From positions 6,778,001-6,842,000 of the forward strand of contig NZ_CP010945.1 in assembly GCF_000293885.2 (NCBI RefSeq): a DNA stretch of 64,000 bases. The letters run 5' to 3'. This document shows, in pieces, positions 1 through 8,900 of the stretch (its first letter is position 1; each line of letters opens with the position of its first letter). Both the position numbers and the translations under genes were made by a program. Below the pieces are notes generated by a model. That model did no database searches. It saw only the letters and a list, made by a program, of their open reading frames with translations, and was not told the origin of the DNA. Source of the stretch: Pseudomonas fluorescens NCIMB 11764 (GTDB taxonomy: Bacteria; Pseudomonadota; Gammaproteobacteria; Pseudomonadales; Pseudomonadaceae).

Positions 1-1277
1 ACCAACACCAGGAACGCCAGCGCCAGGTACGAGCTGACCGGGTACAGCCACATTTTGTATTTCAGGCCGGCCCGTTCGCTGGCGCTCAGGCCTTTACGGA
101 ATTTGAGCTGGGCCAGCAGGATCATCACCCAGGTCCAGATGGCGCCGAAGGTGGCAATCGCCGTCACCCAGACGAAAACCTTCTCAGGCACCAGGTAGTT
201 GAGCAGTACGCCCAGCAGCAAGGCGAAAATCGACAGCAGCAGTGCACGACGCGGCACGCCGTTGTTCGAAGTCGTGGCGAAACCGGCCGGGGCCTGGCCG
301 TTCTGCGCCAGGCTGTAGAGCATGCGCCCGGTGCTGAAAATGCCACCGTTGCAGGACGACAGCGCCGCGGTGATCACCACAAAGTTGATGATGCCGGCGG
401 CGGTCTTGATGCCCAGACGCTCGAACGTCATCACGAACGGACTGCCCTGGGTGCCGATTTCATTCCACGGGTAGATCGACAGGATCACGAACAACGCGCC
501 GACGTAGAACAGCAGGATCCGCCAGAACACCGAGCCGATGGCATTGGGAATGGTCTTCTGCGGGTTCTTCGCTTCACCGGCGGTCAGGCCGATCATCTCG
601 ACGCCGAGGTAGGCGAACATCACCATTTGCAGGGACATCAACACGCCTTGCACGCCGTTGGGCATGAAGCCGCCATGGGCCCAGAGGTTGGAAACCCCCA
701 GCGCCACGCCGTCGTTACCGAAACCGAACGCGATCACACCGATGCCGCCAACCACCATCGCAATAATGGTGACGATCTTGATCAGGGCGAACCAGAACTC
801 GAATTCACCGAAGGCTTTCACTGCGATCAGGTTGATCGAGCCCATGCTGACCAGCGCCGCCAGCGCCCAGATCCAGCGCGGCACCTCGGGGAACCAGACG
901 CCCATGTACACCGCCACCGCGGTGATTTCCGCGACGCAGGTCACCAGCCACAGGAACCAGTAGTTCCATCCGGTCAGGAAGCCCGCCAGGGGACCGAGAT
1001 AATCCTGAGCATAACGGCTGAACGAGCCGGCGACCGGGTTGTGCACCGCCATTTCGCCGAGGGCACGCATGATCACCAGGATCACCAGACCGCCGATGAT
1101 GTAGGACAGCATGATAGCCGGGCCGGCCATTTCAATGGCCTTGGCCGAACCGAGAAACAGACCGACGCCGATACAGGCACCGAGCGCCATCAAGCGAATA
1201 TGCCGTTCGCCGAGTTCGCGTTTAAGCGGGCCGCCTTGAGCGGTCTCGCCGTGGGGCAGGTGATTGCCGACTGGCAT
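1..1277 (-). CDS. APC-family amino-acid permease (ProY-like), C-terminus cut by window edge
   Basis: Inner-membrane amino-acid:proton symporter of the APC superfamily. About 425 of an expected ~465 residues are present; the C-terminus lies beyond the left edge. Seen in the translation: a hydrophilic N-terminus with PLKRELGERHIRLMALG, the glycine-rich first-helix motif GACIGVGLFLGSA, the motif MRALGEMAVHNPVAGSFSRYA, then repeated hydrophobic helices. The pattern resembles E. coli ProY and other proline/histidine/aromatic permeases; the substrate cannot be set from sequence. The ATG is preceded by GAGG at 10 bases and by an AATAACAAG stretch that looks like an Hfq/Crc site, so catabolite repression is likely. 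It stands alone in its direction here. Confidence 0.9.
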   Translation of the reverse strand, partial: MPVGNHLPHGETAQGGPLKRELGERHIRLMALGACIGVGLFLGSAKAIEMAGPAIMLSYIIGGLVILVIMRALGEMAVHNPVAGSFSRYAQDYLGPLAGFLTGWNYWFLWLVTCVAEITAVAVYMGVWFPEVPRWIWALAALVSMGSINLIAVKAFGEFEFWFALIKIVTIIAMVVGGIGVIAFGFGNDGVALGVSNLWAHGGFMPNGVQGVLMSLQMVMFAYLGVEMIGLTAGEAKNPQKTIPNAIGSVFWRILLFYVGALFVILSIYPWNEIGTQGSPFVMTFERLGIKTAAGIINFVVITAALSSCNGGIFSTGRMLYSLAQNGQAPAGFATTSNNGVPRRALLLSIFALLLGVLLNYLVPEKVFVWVTAIATFGAIWTWVMILLAQLKFRKGLSASERAGLKYKMWLYPVSSYLALAFLVL

Positions 1278-1287
1278 AGGGGTACAA

Positions 1288-1302
1288 CCTCGTCTTGTTA
1301 TT
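1288..1302 (-). promoter_or_regulatory. Candidate Hfq/Crc catabolite-activity motif beside the permease ribosome binding site
   Basis: On the coding strand the permease leader reads AATAACAAGACGAGG. The first nine bases are three consecutive AAN triplets, the form of the Hfq/Crc (CA) motif in Pseudomonas, and they directly precede the GAGG Shine-Dalgarno. Amino-acid uptake genes are typical Crc targets. The match is seen; repression is inferred. Confidence 0.45.
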
Positions 1303-1666
1303 GGATATGACCACCGAGTGTCGAAGCACTGACCGATAAGCCAGTGCTTGCCTGAAACCGGCCCTGCTTCGTGGGCAGAACCGTCCTGTAGGACAAAACC
1401 TCCAGGATCAGCGGGGCATGCAGTATAAAAAGCTGACGGCAGAGATTTTCACTCTATAAATCACAAAATTCAGGCGTACATCTCGATAAAAATGCGATTT
1501 CAGGAGATGGATTGTCTGGATTTGTAGGATTTTTCGCCATTTGAAACACCGCCGAGTATTGCACGGTATTGGTGCAGCGTCATGCCCCTGCCTACGTAGT
1601 ATTTACGTCAAGAAGGCTCTAGTTAGCGTGTTTCAGCTTCCACGATCTTCTGTGGCCATTTCGATC

Positions 1667-1802
1667 CTGTGGCGAGGGAGCTTGCTCCCGCTCGACTGCG
1701 CAGCAGACGCAATTCAGCACATAAGTTTTACCTGACAGAGCACGATTACATTGATCAGGTCTGCTTCGCAGCCCAGCGGGAGCAAGCTCCCTCGCCACAG
1801 GA
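1667..1802. repeat. REPIN (paired inverted REP elements) upstream of the RAYT gene
   Basis: Two REP units face each other: the left arm carries GGCGAGGGAGCTTGCTCCCG, itself a small palindrome, and the right arm carries its reverse complement GGGAGCAAGCTCCCTCGCC. Both are followed inward by GCGCAGCAGAC or its complement. The same family recurs at 2391, 49947 and 63039. This pair sits about 110 bases ahead of the RAYT gene, the usual setting for the transposase that spreads it. Confidence 0.85.
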
Positions 1803-1911
1803 ATTGTGCTGCTAATTGGACTTTCGGAAAATTCACTCAAAGTTTGAGGCGTCGTGTAGGTCGAGGTGTGGCTAGCGTGAATGGAAATCACTATTTCCAG
1901 GAAGCAAAGGA

Positions 1912-2370
1912 ATGCACCCACGACCCAACTCGCACTTGCTACGCCATGGACGCGTTTCAGAAAAAGGCCGGGCCTATCTCATAACGGCAGTTGTGCATAA
2001 GCGTTGCCAGATTTTCGCCAACTGGCGATTGGGTCGCTTGCTGGTTGCGGAACTCAGACGCGCCCACGAACAGGAATGGGTCAACTCGATAGCCTGGGTG
2101 GTCATGCCGGACCACTTCCATTGGCTGGTGCAACTTGAGCAGTGCACCTTGGCGCACCTCATGCAAGCGACCAAATCACGCAGCACACTTACAATCAACC
2201 AAGCGCTGCGCCGCGAAGGCGCATTCTGGCAAACCGGCTTTCACGACCGGGCAATCCGTGATGGCGAAGAGCTCCTGCCCTATGCTCGTTACATTGTTGC
2301 CAACCCATTGCGTGCGGGACTGGTCGGGAAAATCGGCGATTACCCCCTCTGGGATGCTTGTTGGCTCTAA
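1912..2370 (+). CDS. REP-associated tyrosine transposase (RAYT)
   Basis: Single-strand DNA transposase of the Y1/HUH class thought to mobilise REP/REPIN elements. The 152-residue length fits the family. Visible motifs are PDHFHWL with the metal-binding HFH at residues 68-70, and YARYIVANPLRAGL, in which Tyr127 is the probable nucleophile, followed by the usual C-terminal GDYPLWDACWL. The start is fixed by a strong AAGGA immediately ahead of the ATG. Matching REPINs flank it on both sides, within about 110 bases upstream and 21 bases downstream. The frame is intact, so it may be active. A GGAAAT/ATTTCC inverted repeat lies just upstream at 1883-1898. Confidence 0.92.
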   Translation: MHPRPNSHLLRHGRVSEKGRAYLITAVVHKRCQIFANWRLGRLLVAELRRAHEQEWVNSIAWVVMPDHFHWLVQLEQCTLAHLMQATKSRSTLTINQALRREGAFWQTGFHDRAIRDGEELLPYARYIVANPLRAGLVGKIGDYPLWDACWL

Positions 2371-2390
2371 TCAACTGACTCCACACGTCC

Positions 2391-2544
2391 CTGTGGCGAG
2401 GGAGCTTGCTCCCGTCGGGCTGCGAAGCAGACCCGAACCCTGAACATGCGGGTTGTCTGAATGATTCGGTCTACAGGTTTTTCGACGGCTCCGCCCGAGC
2501 GCGAACCGGCGGGTGGGCCGGCGGGAGCAAGCTCCCTCGCCACA
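2391..2544. repeat. REPIN downstream of the RAYT gene
   Basis: Same REP family as the pair at 1667: CTGTGGCGAGGGAGCTTGCT on the left and GCGGGAGCAAGCTCCCTCGC on the right, with a different central spacer rich in CCGCCCGAGCGCG. It begins 21 bases after the RAYT stop and ends 84 bases before the next gene. Confidence 0.82.
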
Positions 2545-2627
2545 ATACTGACATTTGGTTCTCCACAATTTTTTCACCATCGCCAACCACCGTCTAAGCT
2601 TCAAACAAGTCCGATCAATCTGCGTGA

Positions 2628-5600
2628 ATGGATCAGTCGACTATGGGTGCTTTGTGGCAAACCGATTCGAGTAAAACTGTGGTTCCGACTGAACGTTTGG
2701 ATGAAGCGCCTTTACCTGAAAAACCTCGCCGTAGTCGCACGAAACACGGCTGGGGCGCCTTCTGGTTGTTGCTGTTGATTATCGCGATTGTCGTGGGTCT
2801 GGCTGCCGCCAAGGAAATGCGCACCTCGAAGCTTCAATCCCGGGAAGCCAGCAAATTTGCAGCGACCCTCAAATATGATTTGCAACCCGGTCCCAGCGAC
2901 GCCATTCGCTACCCCGGCACCGGGCCGTTCGATCTGCGATTGGGCTACAGCTCGCTGGGTGAATTCCTGCCGCGATTGCTCAAGCGTGATTACGTCATCT
3001 CGGCCCAGACCCGATTTTCCCAGGCGCTGATGGACTACAGCGACAACGGTCTTTTCGTGCCCTACCCGGAGAAGATCCAGGCCGGGTTGTTGATCACCGA
3101 TTGCCGGGCGGCACCGTTGTATCAGTACAAATATCCGCAACAACTCTATTCGAGCTTTGATGCAATCCCACCCGTGGTCGTCAACAGTTTGCTGTTCATC
3201 GAAAACCGCTTTCTGCTCGACCCTCGTCAACCCCGGGCCAACCCCGCCGTGGATTGGCCACGGTTCGGCATGGCCGCGTGGTCGCAGGTTGCCAAGTTGC
3301 TGCACATGCCCGGCCAGTCAGCGGGCGGCAGTACCCTGGCGACGCAACTCGAAAAATACCGTCATTCACCGGATGGCTTGACGGTGTCGGGCGGGGAAAA
3401 AATCCGCCAGATGATTTCCGCCACCGTGCGCGCCTATCAGGCCGGCCCGGAAACCCTTGAGGCTCGCAAGAACATCGTGCGCGATTACCTTAATAGCGTG
3501 CCGCTGTCGGCCGTGCCGGGGCACGGCGAAGTCCATGGCATGGCCGAAGGTCTGCGTGTCTGGTACGGCGCCGACTTCAACAAGGCCAACGAGGCGCTGG
3601 CCAGTACTGCCACGGACCCGCAGAGCCTGGCCGCCAAAGGCCTGGCCTTGCGTGAGATGCTGTCGTTGATGATCGCCCAGCGCCGCCCTTCCCACTACCT
3701 GACCAAGGGCCGTGACGAACTGGCCGACCTCACCGACAGTCACATTCGTCTGTTGGCACAGAACAATGTCATCGATGCGCCGTTTGCGGCGGCCGCACTG
3801 GCCAGCAAAGTGACCTACCGCGACTGGCAGACCCAGCCGACCATTCAACCGATCGAAACCAACAAAGGCATCAGCGTGGCGCGCAGTCGACTGGGCGGCT
3901 TGCTCAATCGGCCGCTGTACGACCTTGATCGCCTCGATCTGTCGGCCACCACCACCCTGCAAGGTGACCTGCAAACCCAGGCCACCGAATACCTCAAGCA
4001 TTTGGCCGACCCCGCCTTTGCCGCGCAAATCGGCCTGATGGGCGAACGCCTGCTCACGCCCACCAGCACCACGCAAGTGCGCTATAGCTTCACGCTGTTC
4101 GAACTGACCCCGGACGGCTCGCGGGTGCGGGTGCAGACCGACAGCACCGATCAGCCATTCGACATCAACGAGGGCAGCAAGCTGGAGTTAGGCTCCACCG
4201 CGAAAATGCGCGTGCTGACCACTTATCTGCAAATCATCGCCGAGCTGCACGACAAGTACGCCGAAATGACCGTACCGGAATTGAAGAAAGTCGACGTCCC
4301 GGATCAGGATCGCCTGAGCCGCTGGGCTGTCGATTACCTGATTGAGAACAAGGACCGAAACCTGCCGGCCATGCTCGGCGCCGCGCTGGACCGCAAATAC
4401 TCCGCCAGCCCCGGCGAAGCTTTTTTCACCGGTGGCGGGCTGCACACCTTCGTCAACTTCCGCAAGGAAGACAACGGCCGCCTGCCGACCCTGCGCGATG
4501 CCCTGCGCGAATCGATCAACCTGCCGTTCATTCGGCTGATGCGCGATCTGGTGCGCTACACCACCTACTCCGGCCCGAACAACAGCGCTGCACTGCTCGG
4601 CGACGACCGCGATCCCCGGCGTCAGGAATACCTGGCCGAGTTCGCCGACCGCGAGGGCACTTCGTTCCTGCTCAAGTTCTGGAAAAAGTACAAGAACAAG
4701 GACACCCAGGCACGGCTCGAAACGTTCCTCGACAGCATGCGCCCGACGCCGATCCGTATAGCCGCCGTGCATCGTTATCTGCTGCCGCAGGCCAGCCAGG
4801 AAAGCTTCAACACCTTTGTGCGCGCGCACCTCACAGGCGTCAAGCTCACCGAAAAACTCACGGATGAACGCCTTCAACGGCTCTATGAAAATTACAGTCC
4901 CGGCCGCTACGACTTGCCGGATCAGGGCTTCATCGCCAAGGTTCACCCGTTGGACTTGTGGCTGATGGGCTATCTGCTGAACAACCCGGATGCCAAGTGG
5001 AGCCAGATCGTCAAGGCCAGTCAGTTCGAGCGTCAGGAAGTCTACAGCTGGCTGTTCAAGAGTCGTCACAAGGGCGCCCGCGACAGCCGTATCCGCACCA
5101 TGCTGGAAATCGAGGCGTTTCTCGACATTCACGCGCGCTGGCAGAAAGTCGGCTATCCGTTCGATCACCTGGTGCCCTCGCTGGCCACCGCCATCGGCAG
5201 TTCCGGCGACCGTCCGGCGGCGCTGGCGGAGCTGATCGGCACCATTCTCAATGACGGCGTGCGCATGCCGACGTTGCGCATCGACAGCCTGCATTTCGCC
5301 GCGAATACGCCCTATGAAACCAAGCTGATCAACGATCCGGATGTGGGCAAACGGGTGATGCCCTCCGAAGTCGCCACGGCCATGCGCGAGGCCTTGTCAC
5401 AAGTGGTCGATGCCGGTACGGCGAAACGCGTTTCCGGCAGCTTCATCACACCCGATGGCAAACCGTTGGGAATGGGTGGCAAAACCGGAACCGGGGACAA
5501 CCGCATCGAAGCCATTGGCTCCGGTGGGCGAATCCTGAGTTCGAAGTCGATCAACCGTACCGCCACCTTTGTGTTCTTTATCGGTGAAAGCCACTTCGGC

Positions 5601-5759
5601 ACGATGACCGCGTTTGTGCCCGGGCGCACGGCCGAAGCCTTCAAGTTCACCTCGGCGCTACCTGTGCAGGTGCTCAAGGGCATGGCACCGATTCTCACGC
5701 CGTATCTGCAACCCGGCACGCATACCCAATGCCTGCCGGTGGAGGTGGCGCGACGCTGA
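2628..5759 (+). CDS. Atypical class A penicillin-binding protein (GT51 transglycosylase plus transpeptidase)
   Basis: Membrane-anchored peptidoglycan synthase homologue of 1043 residues, longer than most class A PBPs. In order: a cytoplasmic basic N-terminus, one membrane helix at about 43-62, a GT51-like domain from about 180 to 330 with FIENRFLLDP and GGSTLATQLEK (~233), and a transpeptidase domain with Ser523 in STAK (SxxK), SIN at 629-631 (SxN) and KTGTG at ~952. The first GT51 glutamate is present, but the motif normally reading ILELYLN is IVRDYLN here, so the second conserved glutamate appears lost. An insert of several hundred residues separates the SxN and KTG motifs. It is monocistronic, between a REPIN and the NEL gene. 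It is not one of the usual ponA/mrcB housekeeping PBPs; its role is unknown. Confidence 0.85.
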   Translation: MDQSTMGALWQTDSSKTVVPTERLDEAPLPEKPRRSRTKHGWGAFWLLLLIIAIVVGLAAAKEMRTSKLQSREASKFAATLKYDLQPGPSDAIRYPGTGPFDLRLGYSSLGEFLPRLLKRDYVISAQTRFSQALMDYSDNGLFVPYPEKIQAGLLITDCRAAPLYQYKYPQQLYSSFDAIPPVVVNSLLFIENRFLLDPRQPRANPAVDWPRFGMAAWSQVAKLLHMPGQSAGGSTLATQLEKYRHSPDGLTVSGGEKIRQMISATVRAYQAGPETLEARKNIVRDYLNSVPLSAVPGHGEVHGMAEGLRVWYGADFNKANEALASTATDPQSLAAKGLALREMLSLMIAQRRPSHYLTKGRDELADLTDSHIRLLAQNNVIDAPFAAAALASKVTYRDWQTQPTIQPIETNKGISVARSRLGGLLNRPLYDLDRLDLSATTTLQGDLQTQATEYLKHLADPAFAAQIGLMGERLLTPTSTTQVRYSFTLFELTPDGSRVRVQTDSTDQPFDINEGSKLELGSTAKMRVLTTYLQIIAELHDKYAEMTVPELKKVDVPDQDRLSRWAVDYLIENKDRNLPAMLGAALDRKYSASPGEAFFTGGGLHTFVNFRKEDNGRLPTLRDALRESINLPFIRLMRDLVRYTTYSGPNNSAALLGDDRDPRRQEYLAEFADREGTSFLLKFWKKYKNKDTQARLETFLDSMRPTPIRIAAVHRYLLPQASQESFNTFVRAHLTGVKLTEKLTDERLQRLYENYSPGRYDLPDQGFIAKVHPLDLWLMGYLLNNPDAKWSQIVKASQFERQEVYSWLFKSRHKGARDSRIRTMLEIEAFLDIHARWQKVGYPFDHLVPSLATAIGSSGDRPAALAELIGTILNDGVRMPTLRIDSLHFAANTPYETKLINDPDVGKRVMPSEVATAMREALSQVVDAGTAKRVSGSFITPDGKPLGMGGKTGTGDNRIEAIGSGGRILSSKSINRTATFVFFIGESHFGTMTAFVPGRTAEAFKFTSALPVQVLKGMAPILTPYLQPGTHTQCLPVEVARR

Positions 5760-5904
5760 TAAACAATGGCGGTAATTAATTATTTTCGGCATTGATAATT
5801 CCAATGTCTTTTCACAGAGGAACGCGGATCAAGCAGCGGTAATTCAAACTTTTACTTTGAGCCTCGGGCGTTAGGCTGGTCACTCCACTTAATGCTCAAG
5901 GTTT

Positions 5905-8900
5905 ATGAAAAGCATGACTGACTTACACGGACGTATATCAGCGCTACCGACCCCCGGGGACGACGACAACAAAGGCCGCCACTACGCGTTCATCAAGCGC
6001 CGTATCCACCCCGCTTTCAAGGGTGCTTCGCTGCGACGGATTCGGGAGCTGAGCCTCTCTCGAGCGACTTCGGGGCATTGGGTACAGACCACCAGGGATT
6101 TCGATCACACGCCGTTACAGGAAGCCAACCTTGAACTCTGGTCCGCTCAAGACACAGTCGACCAGGTCATGGAGAAGGTGCAAGGCGTTTACGAGTTCGC
6201 CGAACCGTTGCTGACCGACGCGTTACTGAAACAGTTCGGTGTCGACGTCGATGTAAAGACAACCTGCTTGTACCTTTATCTACCCAAACAGCTTCCCTGG
6301 TATGCCAGCAACATCAACGGCGTGGTGACCCGAACCGTTTCCTTGCTGGACGCGGCACTGCATAACTTCTCGAGCAAGGAAACCTGCGAGGTCGACTCGA
6401 ATTACATCAGCCAGCCTGATGCGCTCGGGCACTTCGACATCCTGCCGATCAAACGCAAAATGCCCATTGCCCGGTTCCAGAGCCTCTGTCGCGAACTGGA
6501 TATCGGGGCGCGTTACACGAAGTACCTCGAAGAACAGTTGCTGCCCAGTGACGGCCTCGCGCAGGTTGTTTTGAAACGCAAGATCGTCGAGAGCGAAAAA
6601 GCCGCGTTCAAAGCGGCCGCTGAACTGGCCGTTCTGACAGGCGAGATCGATGCCGAGGCCCGCGACCTGGTCCTGAAGATGCTCGATGGCCAGCGCAACC
6701 TGACCCGCAAAGGCCGGGTGATGCACTTCGCCGAATTGTCCATTCTCGACAGCCTGCTGACCGGAATCGTGTTGATCGCACCGAGGCCGGAACAACGCAT
6801 CCGTGACGTGACACCGGTGATTGTTTACGTCCCGCAGGACCCTGAGCACCCGTTGAAAGAGTACCCCTCGACCGTCGCGTTCATGAATGAACTGACGCGT
6901 CAGTTGCGCGACAACGACATCGCATCGTCCACCGGCATGACCTACCAGCAATACTTCAGCCGGTTCGTCGATCAATCAGATCGAGGGCATTTTTTCGGTG
7001 GGCTGCAACAACGTCTGTTCGAGGTGAAATGGCATCAGAAAGAGCCGCTGGACCAGGGGCCGAGTTGGCGGGAAGTGCCGGTTGACAACCCTAATCTGCA
7101 TGTCAAAGCCGCACCGATTCCCGGCGAACTCTGGGAGTACCTCTTCCAGCAAAAACTCAACAAAGTCCTTAATGACGCCCGGCACATTGCGGTGTCCACC
7201 GCCGATGCCGATTCCAATGCCCGATGGGCCTGGTGGGATAACTTCAAGAAAATAGTCTCGGACATCTTCAACATCGCCCTGATGGTCGTCACGCCGTTCG
7301 TTCCCGGGCTGGGTGAAATGATGATGGCCTACTCCGTGTATCAGATGACCAGCGACGTCGTCGAAGGCATTGTCGACATGACCTTCGGGATGTGGACCGA
7401 AGCCGGCGAACATATTGCCGGTGTGGTCTCGGACGTTCTTTCGCTGGTGGCGTTTGCCGCCGGCGCGAAGATCGGAAACCTTGTACGCCTGAAACTGTCA
7501 CCGCTGATCGAAGGCATGAAACCGGTCACCCTGCCCAACGGCGAACCCCGGCTGTGGCATCCCGACCTCAAGCCTTATGAGCGGGCCGATATGAAGTTGC
7601 CGGCTGACGCCAGCCCTGACGCGCTGGGACTGCATGCCCACGAAGGCCAGGACATTCTGCCACTGGATAACAAGCACTACGCCGTGCAAAAGGACCCGCA
7701 AACCGGCAACTACCGTGTCAAACACCCACATCGCGACAATGCCTATTTACCCGAGATAAGACACAACGGCCGCGGTGCCTGGACTCATGAAGCCGAGAAC
7801 CCGCGAGCATGGGATCGACCGACATTGATGCGTCGCCTCGGCCACTCGGTGGATGGCTTCAACGACCTGCAACTGGACAACGCTCGCATCGCCAGCGGCA
7901 CTGACGACGCTGCGCTGCGCCGGATGTACGTCGACAACACCGCCCCGCCACCGCTACTGGACGACAGCCTCACACGCCTGAACATCCAGCAACAGACCCG
8001 ACATGCCATTGAACGGATTCGCACCGGCCAGCCCCTGGATCCTGCCTCCTGGTGGTTTGAACCCCTGGCGACTTACCTGGACGGCTGGCCGGCGGATAAA
8101 GCCCTGAAGGTTTACGAAGACGTCGACATGAGCGGCCGGTACCGCCAGTACGGCAATGCCGAGGCGAGCGAGGCGCAGACGCTGTCCACCAGCCAGTCGC
8201 AGCTCATGAGCGAGCAGTTTGCGCCCAGACTTGTCGAGTTCCTCAGCGAGGAAGAGCTGCAAGCGGTGCTCGGCCGGTCAACCGTCAAAAGCGAACGGGT
8301 GCAAGCATTGCGTGATCGTCTGGCGGACGAAGCCAGTCGACTGAACGCTGACATCGTCAATCAGCTTTACCAAGGTGCCCAACCGTCCGACGATCCGCAG
8401 ATCCGGCTCGTTCGCCAGGCATTTCCCGAGCTGCCAACCCGTGCGGCACAGACGCTGCTGAACAGTGCCGACGCTGCCGACCTCATGCGCCTGAGCGAGG
8501 AGCAACGTCTGCCGTTGGGCCTGAAAAGCCGAGCGCGTGAAGCGGCCTTCGAAGCCCGGACCAACCATGCGTACGAAGGCTTTCATGACGGCGCGCAGTG
8601 GGTAGCGGAAACCGAACGCCTGGTGCTGAACGCATTGAGGATTCATACCGACACGTTCGCGCAATTGCGCATCGAGGTTCGCGAAGGCAACGATGCCGGC
8701 CCCTTGCGCAGCAGCGTGGGTGCACACGATTCGGCGACGGTCCGGGTGCTGGTCAAGGATGATGTGAACCAGTTCGAGGTCTGGGACGCCGCCAACCACA
8801 AACTGCACGAAGCCACGGATTTTTACGAAGCGGTCCTCAACGCGTTGCCGAAAGACAAACAGGCGCAGTTGGGTTATCGGCCGGGCCAGGGTGCCTTTCT

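Noticed and set aside
627..1310. A 227-codon plus-strand frame over the permease
   Set aside because: Antisense shadow of a well-defined APC transporter; His/Gln/Asp-rich mirror composition.
1541..1984. Short open frames over the region before the RAYT
   Set aside because: They cross the REPIN arms and have no ribosome binding sites or family pattern.
5819..5888. A possible hrp box (GGAAC ... CCAC) before the NEL gene
   Set aside because: The two halves are about 60 bases apart, against 15-16 in real HrpL promoters.
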